64,000 nucleotides of DNA, from assembly GCF_042683665.1 (NCBI RefSeq), contig NZ_JBHUOO010000012.1; one strand, given 5' to 3'. Each line of letters opens with the position of its first letter. The stretch's first letter is position 1. The position numbers and the translations under genes were made by a program. This DNA comes from Leeuwenhoekiella polynyae. Its GTDB lineage: Bacteria > Bacteroidota > Bacteroidia > Flavobacteriales > Flavobacteriaceae. The notes under the pieces are model-generated. The model was not told the origin of the DNA. It worked only from the letters and a program-made list of their open reading frames with translations, and did not search any database. Below, piece after piece: positions 6,582 through 16,145 of this stretch.

Positions 6582-8003
6582 ATTCGCAAAGATATTGCCC
6601 AAGAGTTCATCGTTGGTCACCTGCCCGGTGATCTCTCCAAAGTGATATAACGCCTCGCGAATATCAATGGCGAGAAGGTCACCGCTTAGTCCGGCATCAA
6701 TACCCACCTGTACTTTTTCGATTTCTTCGAGGGCTTTGAGCAGCGAATCGTAGTGACGCGAATTGGTCACCAGGGTTTCATTGTTGCGAAGCGCACCCGT
6801 ATTTACAAATTGCAGGAGTTGCTCTTTAAGTTCGTCTACACCCGTACCGGTTTTGGCCGAAATGAGTAAAACGGTAGATTTTGAATCTTCAGGAATCAGT
6901 TCAGAAAGTTGGTTGTGGATGGTATGCTGTTCTTCCGCGTTGAGGTGATCCATTTTATTAGCAACCAGTACTAAAGGCTTATCCGGGAAGCGATTTTTAA
7001 TTTTTTCTATTTCTAATTGGAGGTCAGCAAATGCTCTCCCTTTGGGGGAGCTACCGGAGGCTGACGGGGCTTGAGAGTTGATTAGATACAATACTACTTG
7101 CGCCTGACTGATCTTTTCAAAGGTTTTTTTGATGCCCAGACCTTCGATCACATCCACTGTTTCTCGAATTCCTGCGGTATCTATAAACCGGAAACCAATA
7201 CCACCAATAGCGATTTCATCTTCTATAGTATCACGCGTGGTTCCTGCGATATCGCTTACAATGGCACGCTCTTCATTAAGCAAGGCATTGAGCAAGGTAG
7301 ATTTTCCCACATTGGGTTCGCCTACAATCGCTACGGGAATTCCGTTTTTAATGACGTTTCCGGTAGCAAACGAATCGATCAGGCGTTTGAGTACGCGGGT
7401 AATTTTTGAGATGAGACTCTGAAATTCTTCACGGTTGGCAAACTCTACATCTTCTTCGGCAAAGTCGAGTTCGAGTTCGATCAACGAAGCAAAGTTGAGC
7501 AACTCCTGACGCAGTTGGGCAATTTCGTTAGAAAACCCACCCCGCATTTGTTGCATGGCGATCTGGTGAGACCCGGCATTGTCACTGGCAATAAGATCGG
7601 CCACAGCTTCCGCCTGACTCAAGTCCATCTTCCCGTTGATAAATGCACGCAAGGTAAATTCGCCAGCCTTTGCAGCCCGGCATCCTTTTCTAAACAGCAG
7701 TTGTAAAATCTCCTGTTGTATATACGAACTTCCGTGGCACGAGATCTCTACCGTAGGTTCCCCCGTGTACGAGCGTTTTCCTTTAAAAATAGAAACCAGT
7801 GCTTCATCAATAATACGGTTTCCGTCCACAATATTCCCCAGATGCAGGGTGTGAGATTGCTGCTCTTTGAGAATCTTTCCGCTTTTAGCTTTAAAAACAG
7901 AGGAGACTAGGTCTAAAGCATTGGCTCCTGAAACGCGTATGACAGCAATTGCTCCGGCTCCGGGAGCAGTGGCTAGTGCAGCGATGGTATCTTGAATGTG
8001 CAT
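6564..8003 (-). CDS. mnmE: tRNA modification GTPase MnmE
   Basis: 479 residues from the ATG at 8003 (MHIQDTIAAL). The frame is open to 8060, but conservation begins at MHIQD. With MnmG it makes the 5-carboxymethylaminomethyl group on wobble uridine-34. The TrmE N-terminal folate-binding domain comes first, then the helical domain with an embedded G domain: GEPNVGKST (228-236), AGTTRDT (253-259), DTAGIRE (275-281) and NKMD (349-352), ending with FCIGK whose cysteine is catalytic. Residues 311-325 (APSASGSSPKGRAF) are an unusual insertion encoded by a REP-like hairpin. A mobile element adjoins the 3' end. Confidence 0.97.
   Translation of the reverse strand: MHIQDTIAALATAPGAGAIAVIRVSGANALDLVSSVFKAKSGKILKEQQSHTLHLGNIVDGNRIIDEALVSIFKGKRSYTGEPTVEISCHGSSYIQQEILQLLFRKGCRAAKAGEFTLRAFINGKMDLSQAEAVADLIASDNAGSHQIAMQQMRGGFSNEIAQLRQELLNFASLIELELDFAEEDVEFANREEFQSLISKITRVLKRLIDSFATGNVIKNGIPVAIVGEPNVGKSTLLNALLNEERAIVSDIAGTTRDTIEDEIAIGGIGFRFIDTAGIRETVDVIEGLGIKKTFEKISQAQVVLYLINSQAPSASGSSPKGRAFADLQLEIEKIKNRFPDKPLVLVANKMDHLNAEEQHTIHNQLSELIPEDSKSTVLLISAKTGTGVDELKEQLLQFVNTGALRNNETLVTNSRHYDSLLKALEEIEKVQVGIDAGLSGDLLAIDIREALYHFGEITGQVTNDELLGNIFANFCIGK
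7033..7052. repeat. REP-like palindrome inserted in frame in mnmE
   Basis: GCTCTCCCTTTGGGGGAGCT is a near-perfect palindrome followed by ACCGGAGG. It codes for a Ser/Gly/Pro/Lys-rich loop between G-domain motifs G3 and G4 and preserves the frame. It resembles the short palindromic repeats scattered through flavobacterial intergenic regions. Confidence 0.5.
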
Positions 8004-8046
8004 AGCCGCAAAATTACAAAATATTGCATTGGGGAGCGCTCCTAAA

Positions 8047-8079
8047 AAATCCCCGGACAAATTTACTTGCCGGGGATTT
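8047..8079 (-). terminator. Intrinsic terminator after the secreted hypothetical gene
   Basis: On the minus strand AAATCCCCGG and CCGGGGATTT pair around a 13-base loop and are followed by a run of T. It separates the 183-residue gene from mnmE. Confidence 0.75.
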
Positions 8080-8141
8080 CCAACTAACTAACCAACCAAA
8101 AAAATCAAACTATAACTCGTTAATCAGACGAGTCTTAATCG

Positions 8142-8693
8142 TTAAGATCTGCGACTGCGATCCCCATACACGGTGTTGATCTGCAGAGCTTCTTTCTTAT
8201 ATTTTTTTCCTTTATAAATGCTTCCGGTCTGCTTATACATGCGACCGCTACGGTCGTAATGCATCTTTAAGTTTCCTACTTTATCTAAAACACCTTTTTT
8301 ATAGTTTACAGGAATGTCACCTATGCGGTTCACCTGCCCGTTGTGTAAATACCCTATGGTAATACCGCCTATTTGTACTATCTGTCCACTTCGGTTGTAT
8401 TTCACATAACCTCTGCGGTAATTAGCGCCTGTGCCGTATACATCTCTGGGATTATAATATACTGGACGTACATGATTTCCATTGAGGCGTATAGATGCTG
8501 GTGTTGCATTAAAATCAAGAGTTCCATCCGGGTAGATCAAAAACTCAATACCTTGTTCAATAAAAACCACAGGCTGCATGTAGTTACGCACGCTATTGCT
8601 TTCATTTTGCTCAGCCGTTGTCATGTGTTCTGATGCCTGCGCAGTAGCTCCGATTAGGAAACTTGCTGCTACTAAAAATAAAGTGCGTTTCAT
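8142..8693 (-). CDS. Secreted hypothetical protein
   Basis: 183 residues with a signal peptide (MKRTLFLVAASFLIGATAQA). The mature part is rich in Tyr, Gly, Arg and Asn, with repeating short motifs such as YNRSGQIVQIGG, YLHNGQVNRIGD and YDRSGRMYKQTG. These suggest a small beta-repeat structure. The protein is basic at its C-terminus. The function is not recognised. It is monocistronic with a terminator downstream and a possible sigma-54-type promoter upstream. Confidence 0.75.
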   Translation of the reverse strand: MKRTLFLVAASFLIGATAQASEHMTTAEQNESNSVRNYMQPVVFIEQGIEFLIYPDGTLDFNATPASIRLNGNHVRPVYYNPRDVYGTGANYRRGYVKYNRSGQIVQIGGITIGYLHNGQVNRIGDIPVNYKKGVLDKVGNLKMHYDRSGRMYKQTGSIYKGKKYKKEALQINTVYGDRSRRS

Positions 8694-8755
8694 GTTCTTA
8701 AGGTTTATAGATCAGGACTTAATCGCTGTTCTAATCTGATTACGCTTAATACAAT

Positions 8756-8771
8756 TCAAACCGCGTGCCAA
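8756..8771 (-). promoter_or_regulatory. Sigma-54-like promoter candidate
   Basis: On the minus strand TTGGCACGCGGTTTGA matches the -24/-12 pattern TGGCAC-N5-TTGC except for the last base (TTGA). It lies about 65 bases upstream of the secreted protein's start codon. Confidence 0.35.
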
Positions 8772-8916
8772 AAATGAATTTTGCTGTTTTATTTGCTTAT
8801 TCGTAAGGGGGGATTAGGGTTTATTGTGTTGGTTTTTAAGGGTTTATTAGTTTAGGTGATTGCAGAGTTTTTTTTTTTTTTTGAGTTGTAACAACCCCGA
8901 AGATTTTCGTCTTTAG

Positions 8917-11900
8917 AATATTAAAACAAACTCTTTCTCTTTCTTTTTTGCATTGCCCCAAAACGAACCAAAATCCTCATCCCCAACCCTTCTCCCATAG
9001 AGAAGGGGGTTTGATTCCTTACAGCATTTCTCGTGAGATTCAAAACCCGTTCAGTATGAGGCTTTAACCAACCGGAAGGGTGGTAAGCAAATTAATAGCT
9101 TTTTTAGGATTCAATAAGCTTTTTTCTTTTTTGCATCGCCCCAAAACGAACCAAAATCCTCATCCCCAACCCTTCTCCCATAGAGAAGGGAGTTTGATTC
9201 CTTACAGCATTTCTCGTGAGATCCAAAACACATTCAGTATGAGGCTTTAACCAACCGGAAGGGTGTAAGCGAATTAATAGCTCTTGATTCGGAATAAACA
9301 TAGGAAGTTACGAAGGAGCGGAGCGATAGCGACGTGGAACTGGCAATAGCATACATGAATAGCTTTTTTAGGATTCAATAAGCTTTTTTCTTTTTTGCAT
9401 CGCCCCAAAACGAACCAAAATCCTCATCCCCAGCCCTTCTCCCATAGAGAAGGGAGTTTGATTCCTTACAGCATTTCTCGTGAGATCCAAAACACGTTCA
9501 GCATGAGGCTTTAACCAACCGGAAGGGAGTAAGCGAATTAATAGCTCTTGGTTCGGAATACGTATAGGAAGTTACGAAGCAGCGGAGCGATAGCGATGTG
9601 GAGCTGGCAATAGTATACATGAATAGCTTTTTTAGGATTCAATAAGCTTTTTTCTTTTTTGCATTGTCCCAAAACGAACCAAAATCCTCATCCCCAACCC
9701 TTCTCCCATAGAGAAGGGAGTTTGATTCCTGACAGCATCCCTCGTGAGATCCAAAACCCGTTCAGTATGAGGCTTTAACCAACGGGAAGGGGGTAAGCGA
9801 ATTAATAGCTCTTGATTCGGAATAAACATAGGAATTTACGAAGCAGCGGAGCGATAGCGACGTGGAACGGACAAAAACATACATGAATAGCTTTTTTCTT
9901 TTTTGCATTGCCCCAAAACGAACCAAAATCCTCATCCCCAACCCTTCTCCCATAGAGAAGGGAGTTTGATTCCTTACAGCATCCCTCGTGAGATCCAAAA
10001 CACGTTTAGTATGAGGCTTTAACCAACCGGAAGGGGGTAAGCGAATTAATAGCTCTTGGTTCGGAATATGCATAGGAAGTTACGAAGCAGCGGAGCGATA
10101 GCGATGTGGAACGGACAATAGCATAGATGAATAGCTTTTTTAGGATTCAATAAGCTTTTTTCTTTTTTGCATTGCCCCAAAACGAACCAAAATCCTCATC
10201 CCCAACCCTTCTCCCATAGAGAAGGGAGTTTGATTCCTTACAGCATTTCTCGTGAGATCCAAAACACGTTCAGTATGAGGCTTTAATCAACCGGAAGGGG
10301 GGTAAGCAAATTAATAGCTTTTTTAGGATTCAATAAGCTTTTTTCTTTTTTGCATTGCCCCAAAACGAACCAAAATCCTCATCCCCAACCCTTCTCCCAT
10401 AGAGAAGGGAGTTTGAATCCTGACAGCATTTCTCGTGAGATCCAAAACCCGTTCAGTATGAGGCTTTAACCAACCGGAAGGGGGGGTAAGCGAATTAATA
10501 GCTCTTGGTTCGGAATATGCATAGGAAGTTACGAAGCAGCGGAGCGATAGCGATGTGGAACGGACAATAGCATAGATGAATAGCTTTTTTAGGATTCAAT
10601 AAGCTTTTTTCTTTTTTGCATTGTCCCAAAAAGAACCAAAATCCTCATCCCCAACCCTTCTCCCATAGAGAAGGGAGTTTGATTCCTTACAGCATCCCTC
10701 GTGAGATCCAAAACCCGTTCAGTATGAGGCTTTAATCAACCGGAAGGGGGGTAAGCAAATTAATAGCTTTTTTAGGATTCAATAAGCTTTTTTCTTTTTT
10801 GCATTGCCCCAAAACGAACCAAAATCCTCATCCCNTTCCTTACAGCATTTCTCGTGAGATCCAAAATACGTTCAGCATGAGGCTTTAACCAACCGGAAGG
10901 GGGTAAGCGAATTAATAGCTCTTGGTTCGGAATAAACATAGGAATTTACGAAGCAGCGGAGCGATAGCGATGTGGAGCTGGCAATAGCATACATGAATAG
11001 CTTTTTTCTTTTTTGCATCGCCCCAAAACGAACCAAAATCCTCATCCCTAACCCTTCTCCCATAGAGAAGGGAGTTTGAATCCTGACAGCATTTCTCGTG
11101 AGATCCAAAACCCGTTCAGTATGAGGCTTTAACCAACCGGAAGGGGGTAAGCAAATTAATAGCTCTTGGTTCGGAATACGTATAGGAAGTTACGAAGCAG
11201 CGGAGCGATAGCGATGTGGATCTGGCAATAGCATACATGAATAGCTTTTTTCTTTTTTGCATTGTCCCGAAACGAACCAAAATCCTCATCCCCAACCCTT
11301 CTTCCATAGAGAAGGGAGTTTGATTCCTGACAGCATCCCTCGTGAGATCCAAAACCCGTTCAGTATGAGGCTTTAACCAACCTGAAGGAGGGAAGCGAAT
11401 TAATAGCTCTTGGTTCGGAATACGTATAGGAAGTTACGAAGCAGCGGAGCGATAGCGATGTGGAGCTGGCAATAGCATAGATGAATAGCTTTTTTAGGAT
11501 TCAATAAGCTTTTTTCTTTTTTGCATTGTCCCAAAAAGAACCAAAATCCTCATCCCCAAGCCTTCTCCCATAGAGAAGGGAGTTTGATTCCTGACAGCAT
11601 CCCTCGTGAGATCCAAAATACGTTCAGCATGAGGCTTTAACCAACCGGAAGGGGGTAAGCGAATTAATAGCTCTTGATTCGGAATACGCATAGGAAGTTA
11701 CGAAGCAGCGGAGCGATAGCGATGTGGAGCTGACAATAGTATACATGAATAGCTTTTTTCTTTTTTGCATTGTCCCGAAACGAACCAAAATCCTCATCCC
11801 CAACCCTTCTCCCATAGAGAAGGGAGCTTGATTCCTTACAGCATTTCTCGTGAGATCCAAAACATGTTCAGCATGAGGCTTTAACCAACCGGAAGGGGGG

Positions 11901-12000
11901 AAGCGAATTAATAGCTCTTGGTTCGGAATAAACATAGGAAGTTACGAAGCAGCGGAGCGATAGCGATGTGGAGCTGACAATAGTATACATGAATAGCTTC
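8917..12000. repeat. Large array of composite hairpin repeats (13 units)
   Basis: The motif GAACCAAAATCCTCAT recurs at 8965, 9148, 9412, 9676, 9920, 10184, 10367, 10633, 10816, 11030, 11274, 11538 and 11782. Spacings are 183, 244 or 264-266 bp, plus one of 214 bp spanning an N. Each unit has a hairpin (CCTTCTCCCATAGAGAAGG) and a conserved tail. Long units add an 80-bp module (TTCGGAATA...GCGGAGCGATAGCGATG). The 244/264 difference is a 20-bp AGGATTCAATAAGC module. Modules join at AATAGCT. Units are nearly identical, so expansion or homogenisation is recent. The open frames within are products of the repeat, not genes. Confidence 0.9.
10835..10835. other. Ambiguous base N marking an assembly join
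   Basis: CATCCC-N-TTCCTTAC: about 30 bases present in every other unit, including the hairpin, are missing around the N. The true sequence and copy number here are uncertain. Confidence 0.9.
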
Positions 12001-12281
12001 TCTAAATTTATTGCTCGCTGCGCTGTATGCGCTTAACTCGGCCGCTGGCCTCAGACAGAACCGCCTGCTACGCTGCGCTCCCTGCAAATTTGACGAGAAC
12101 CTCCTAGTAGTCCGGTACTGGAGTTTTAATAAACCTTTTTTTAAACTTATACTAAAGCTCCCTTCTCTCCCGAAGCGTCGGGAAGGAGAAAGACGAAGGT
12201 TACTTGGGTTCACTGCTCCTGGCATCGCAATACTCAGCAATCAAAGGTTACCGCTTTTAAATAATGAATAACAAATAATAA
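12001..12281. other. Gene-free interval between the repeat array and uvrA
   Basis: A locally GC-rich stretch (near 12015-12110) with repeated GCTGCGCT words, and a hairpin CTTCTCTCCCGA/TCGGGAAGGAG near 12162-12190 that resembles a further repeat family. No gene is supported. The hairpin may help terminate uvrA transcription. Confidence 0.4.
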
Positions 12282-15065
12282 TTAAAGCTTCTCCTTTAAA
12301 TACTGGGCAGTAAACGACTTTTTGTTTTTAGCAACTTCCTCAGGTGTACCGGAAGCAATTAGATGGCCGCCGTTCTCGCCGCCTTCAAGTCCCAGATCGA
12401 TCACGTGGTCTGCACATTTGATCAGATCCAGATTGTGTTCTACTACCAATATAGCATGTCCTTTTTTGATCAATGCCTGAAACGAAGTAAGCAATTTCTG
12501 AATATCGTGAAAATGTAAACCGGTTGTTGGTTCGTCAAAGATGAAGAGGTTTTTTTCTTTGGTGGTACCTTTTACTAAAAATGAGGCCAGTTTGATACGC
12601 TGTGCTTCCCCGCCCGAAAGGGTAGAGGAGCTTTGTCCCAGCGTTACATAGCCCAGACCAACATCTTGAAGTGGTTTGAGCTTGCGCGTTATTTTATCTT
12701 GTTTATGCTCTTTAAAGAATGCAATCGCATCATCAATGGTCAGGTTAAGTATGTCGTCTATATTCTTGCCTTCAAAAGTGACTTCGAGTACTTCTTTTTT
12801 AAAGCGCTTTCCTTTACAGACTTCACACTCTAAATGTACATCGGCCATAAACTGCATTTCGATTGTTACTTCGCCTTCGCCTTTACAGTTCTCACAACGT
12901 CCACCATCTACGTTAAACGAGAAATGCTTGGTCTGAAAATTACGGATTTTACTCAGTTTTTGACCTGCATATAAAGATCGGATATCGTCATAGGCTTTTA
13001 TATATGTTACCGGGTTAGAGCGCGAAGAACGCCCTATAGGATTCTGATCTACAAACTCTATATGGTTGATGTTGTCGTAATTGCCTTCGATACCGGTCAT
13101 TTGCCCCACTTTCTCTCCGTACCCGCCCGTTTCTTTAAGCATAGCAGGGTATAAGAGTTTTTTTACCAGTGTACTTTTACCGCTTCCGGAAACTCCGGTC
13201 ACCGCAACAAAAACACCTAATGGAAAACGAACATTTATATTTTTCAGATTATTCTCCCGCGCCCCGATGATATCTACATAATACTTAGAAGTCCGGCGGG
13301 TTTCGGGGACTTTGATCTCCATCTCTCCGTTGAGGTATTTCGCAGTAAGTGAATCACTTTTAAGGATCTCATCGTACGCGCCTACTGCGACCACATCACC
13401 TCCAAAGGTTCCGGCTTCCGGACCGATATCGATGATCTCATCGGCAGCTTTCATAATGTCTTCATCGTGTTCTACCACGATCACCGTATTCCCCAGATCG
13501 CGCAGGTTTTTTAAAACCTCAATCAAACGCTCGGTATCTTTGGGATGTAAGCCAATACTGGGTTCGTCTAAGATATACATAGATCCTACCAAACTACTTC
13601 CCAAAGAAGTTGCCAGATTGATACGCTGCGATTCTCCCCCGGAAAGGGTGTTGGATTTTCGGTTTAACGTGAGGTAATTCAACCCCACTTTTGAAAGAAA
13701 TTCTAATCTGCTTTCAATCTCGGTCAACAGGCGTTTTGCGATTTTGGTATCGTGTTCGCTCAGCTCTAACTGTTTGAAGAAATCAGCCACTTTGTTAAGT
13801 GGTAAGCCTACCAGATCTGTGATCGTAGCACCACCCACTTTGACGTAATTGGCTTCTTTTCGCAGGCGTTTGCCCCCACAGGTTTTACAACGGGTTTTTC
13901 CGCGATAGCGCGAAAGCATTACCCGATTTTGAATCTTATAAGCTTTAGATTCTAAAAATTCGAAGAATGAATGTAAGCCTTCAAAGTGGTTGTTTCCGTT
14001 CCAGATCAAATCTTTTTGATCATCAGAAAGTTCGAAATACGGTTTATGTATCGGGAAATCAAATTTATACGCGTTATTCACGAGTTGGTCTCTATAATAA
14101 CTCATACTATCCCCACGCCATGGAAAAATCGCATTTTCATAAACTGAAAGTGCTGTATTAGGAATTACCAGATCTTCATCGATACCTATAACATCACCAT
14201 AACCCTCACAAGTAGGACAAGCCCCATACGGATTGTTAAAACTGAATAAGTGTACATTAGGCTCGAGAAAACTCATCCCGTCTAACTCAAAACTGTTGCT
14301 AAAATGCCGTTGTTTATGCGTAGCAAGGTCCTCTACAAAAGCTTCGCCTTTGCCTTCAAAAAATGCCGTTTGTACGGCATCAGCCAGCCGGTTGTAAAAG
14401 TCTTCATCCTCTTTTTTAATGATTCGGTCAACAACCAAAAAGAGTTTATCTGTTTTTTGGATGCTTCCGGATTCTTCAATACGCACCACTGCGTCATTCA
14501 CTTTAATACGTGCATACCCTTGTTGCTGGAGGATATTGAGCTTTTCTTCAATCTTTCGCCCTTCTTCAACAATAAATGGAGCCAGCAGCAATAATTTACT
14601 GCGCTCTTCAAAAGCACGTACATATTCAACAACATCCGTGACTGTATCTTTTTTGACTTCGTCTCCAGAAACAGGAGAGTAGGTTTTTCCGATACGTGCA
14701 AAAAGTAATTTGAGGTAATCATAAATCTCAGTAGAAGTTCCCACGGTCGAACGCGGGTTGGTACTGTTAACCTTTTGCTCAATAGCGATAGCAGGTGCAA
14801 TTCCTTTTATATAGTCAACTTTGGGTTTGTTTAAACGCCCTAAAAACTGGCGGGCATACGAAGACAAACTCTCCACATAGCGGCGTTGTCCTTCGGCATA
14901 AAGCGTATCAAAGGCAAGGCTAGATTTACCTGAACCCGATAAACCGGTAATTACTACCAGTTTATTGCGGGGGATTATGGTATTTATATTTTTTAAGTTG
15001 TGAAGCTTAGCCCCTTTAATGATGATATTCTGTTTAGGGTCCGCTTTAGAAACGTCAATGATCAT
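12282..15065 (-). CDS. uvrA: UvrABC excinuclease subunit A
   Basis: 927 residues, slightly shorter than the E. coli protein. It recognises damaged DNA in nucleotide excision repair and loads UvrB. Two ABC ATPase halves are visible. The first has Walker A GLSGSGKSSLAFDTL, zinc-module cysteines (CPTCEG, CKTCGG) and signature LSGGESQRINLA. The second has GVSGSGKSTLVKKLL, a CENCKGEGE...CEVCKG module, LSGGEAQRIKLA and FIFDEPTTGLH. It is divergent from an ECF sigma gene. A TTG-N22-TATCTTTG promoter lies just upstream. Confidence 0.98.
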   Translation of the reverse strand: MIIDVSKADPKQNIIIKGAKLHNLKNINTIIPRNKLVVITGLSGSGKSSLAFDTLYAEGQRRYVESLSSYARQFLGRLNKPKVDYIKGIAPAIAIEQKVNSTNPRSTVGTSTEIYDYLKLLFARIGKTYSPVSGDEVKKDTVTDVVEYVRAFEERSKLLLLAPFIVEEGRKIEEKLNILQQQGYARIKVNDAVVRIEESGSIQKTDKLFLVVDRIIKKEDEDFYNRLADAVQTAFFEGKGEAFVEDLATHKQRHFSNSFELDGMSFLEPNVHLFSFNNPYGACPTCEGYGDVIGIDEDLVIPNTALSVYENAIFPWRGDSMSYYRDQLVNNAYKFDFPIHKPYFELSDDQKDLIWNGNNHFEGLHSFFEFLESKAYKIQNRVMLSRYRGKTRCKTCGGKRLRKEANYVKVGGATITDLVGLPLNKVADFFKQLELSEHDTKIAKRLLTEIESRLEFLSKVGLNYLTLNRKSNTLSGGESQRINLATSLGSSLVGSMYILDEPSIGLHPKDTERLIEVLKNLRDLGNTVIVVEHDEDIMKAADEIIDIGPEAGTFGGDVVAVGAYDEILKSDSLTAKYLNGEMEIKVPETRRTSKYYVDIIGARENNLKNINVRFPLGVFVAVTGVSGSGKSTLVKKLLYPAMLKETGGYGEKVGQMTGIEGNYDNINHIEFVDQNPIGRSSRSNPVTYIKAYDDIRSLYAGQKLSKIRNFQTKHFSFNVDGGRCENCKGEGEVTIEMQFMADVHLECEVCKGKRFKKEVLEVTFEGKNIDDILNLTIDDAIAFFKEHKQDKITRKLKPLQDVGLGYVTLGQSSSTLSGGEAQRIKLASFLVKGTTKEKNLFIFDEPTTGLHFHDIQKLLTSFQALIKKGHAILVVEHNLDLIKCADHVIDLGLEGGENGGHLIASGTPEEVAKNKKSFTAQYLKEKL

Positions 15066-15084
15066 AGCAATAAGTATAGGTATG

Positions 15085-15117
15085 CAAAGATAATTTATAG
15101 TATGGATAACCCATCAA
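15085..15117 (-). promoter_or_regulatory. Bacteroidota-type promoter of uvrA
   Basis: On the minus strand TATCTTTG (15092-15085) matches the -7 consensus TAnnTTTG. A TTG at 15117-15115 lies 22 bases upstream. The -7 box is 20 bases from the start codon, so the leader is very short. Confidence 0.6.
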
Positions 15118-15162
15118 AGATTTGCCCAACGTCCTGTTAATGTTAAAATTGTAGAACGGGTG

Positions 15163-15194
15163 TTGTTTATTTGGAATGAAAGTTGTTATATTTG
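15163..15194 (+). promoter_or_regulatory. Bacteroidota-type promoter of the ECF sigma gene
   Basis: TTG (15163-15165), a 21-base spacer and TATATTTG (15187-15194) match the -33/-7 pattern used by the primary sigma factor of Bacteroidota. It lies about 100 bases upstream of the sigma gene. Confidence 0.5.
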
Positions 15195-15296
15195 ATTCAC
15201 TATTAACAAATAAGCGAAACGCCTATATCTGAAAATTACTTTTTAAAATTTTGACCGGTCCTTACAGGATCAACTTTAACCTACAAAAGTAATTTT

Positions 15297-15881
15297 ATGG
15301 AAGATATGTTAATAACTGACGCAGTCCTGGTCAGCAACTACATACAGGGCGATGAAGCGGCACTTTCTGTTTTAATATCGAGACATCAACAACGCATATA
15401 TAGTTTTATTTATTCTAAGGTTTACGACCGGGATGTAACTGAAGACATTTTTCAGGATACCTTTATCAAAGTAATTCGCACGTTAAAACGCGGCGGATAT
15501 AATGAAGAGGGCAAGTTTTTACCCTGGGTGATGCGTATCGCGCACAACCTGGTGATTGATTATTTTAGAAAGAACAAGCGCATGCCGAAGTTTGATAATA
15601 CCGGCGATTTCAATATTTTTTCTGTTTTGGGAGATCCTGATCTAAATGCTGAAAAGCGTATTATTAAAGATCAGGTAGAAGAAGATGTGCGTAAACTCAT
15701 TGAGGAATTGCCTGAGGATCAACGCGATGTTCTGTTGATGCGTATCTATAAAGATATGAGTTTTAAAGAAATTGCAGAGCGTACCGATGTAAGCATCAAC
15801 ACGGCATTGGGGCGTATGCGTTATGCGCTGATCAACCTGAGAAAGGTGATTGAAAAAAACAATATAATTTTAACAAATTGA
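15297..15881 (+). CDS. ECF-family RNA polymerase sigma factor
   Basis: 194 residues. Region 2 reads YSKVYDRDVTEDIFQDTFIKV...FLPWVMRIAHNLVIDYFRKNKR. Region 4 reads LPEDQRDVLLMRIYKDMSFKEIAE...TALGRMRYALINLRK. The negatively charged linker and the absence of a linked anti-sigma gene suggest control by another route. A 48-residue gene and a terminator follow. Similar ECF genes are widespread in Flavobacteriaceae. Target genes cannot be told from here. Confidence 0.93.
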   Translation: MEDMLITDAVLVSNYIQGDEAALSVLISRHQQRIYSFIYSKVYDRDVTEDIFQDTFIKVIRTLKRGGYNEEGKFLPWVMRIAHNLVIDYFRKNKRMPKFDNTGDFNIFSVLGDPDLNAEKRIIKDQVEEDVRKLIEELPEDQRDVLLMRIYKDMSFKEIAERTDVSINTALGRMRYALINLRKVIEKNNIILTN

Positions 15882-15939
15882 GATAAACTAAATCTAAAAA
15901 GTGTGCGTTATAGGTAAACTATTAACCAAACGTCATTTG

Positions 15940-16086
15940 ATGGAAAACATTTACTCCAAGAAATCGTGTGATCACGATAAAAATTTACAACCCTCTAAAG
16001 AGACGGTTAACCGCATTTTAAATTATTCTAAGGCTTTAAGTGTTATGAATACCAAATTTGGGAAGATTGAGAACCTTCTCAATTAA
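15940..16086 (+). CDS. Small hypothetical protein downstream of the sigma gene
   Basis: 48 residues from the ATG at 15940 (MENIYSKKSC). The frame is open further back to 15901, but the inner start follows the usual pattern. It is mostly helical and basic, with ETVNRILNYSKALSVM in the middle. It lies 58 bases behind the ECF sigma gene and before a shared terminator, so the two are probably co-transcribed. A modulator role is possible but unproved. Confidence 0.6.
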   Translation: MENIYSKKSCDHDKNLQPSKETVNRILNYSKALSVMNTKFGKIENLLN

Positions 16087-16091
16087 AACTG

Positions 16092-16118
16092 AAAAGCCCC
16101 GCTAAACAGCGGGGCTTT
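16092..16118 (+). terminator. Intrinsic terminator of the sigma operon
   Basis: AAAAGCCCCGC and GCGGGGCTTTTT pair around a short loop and end in a T run. Confidence 0.9.
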
Positions 16119-16145
16119 TTGATTTAAGGTTATTAAGATCATTTT

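Noticed and set aside
6564..8003. Disruption of mnmE by the mobile element
   Set aside because: The gene keeps its FCIGK end and stop codon, so integration restored or spared the coding end.
8917..12000. Open reading frames of 65-110 residues repeated along the array (for example minus strand 9762-10073, 11624-11935)
   Set aside because: They share one translated pattern only because the DNA repeats. They start and stop within hairpin units and contain basic, low-complexity sequence without a ribosome site.
8917..12000. CRISPR array
   Set aside because: Units are 183-266 bp and conserved throughout, without short repeats separated by unique spacers, and no cas genes are near.
12011..12271. 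86- and 110-residue frames between the array and uvrA
   Set aside because: Opposite strands are open over the same GC-rich words. No start context or family resemblance.
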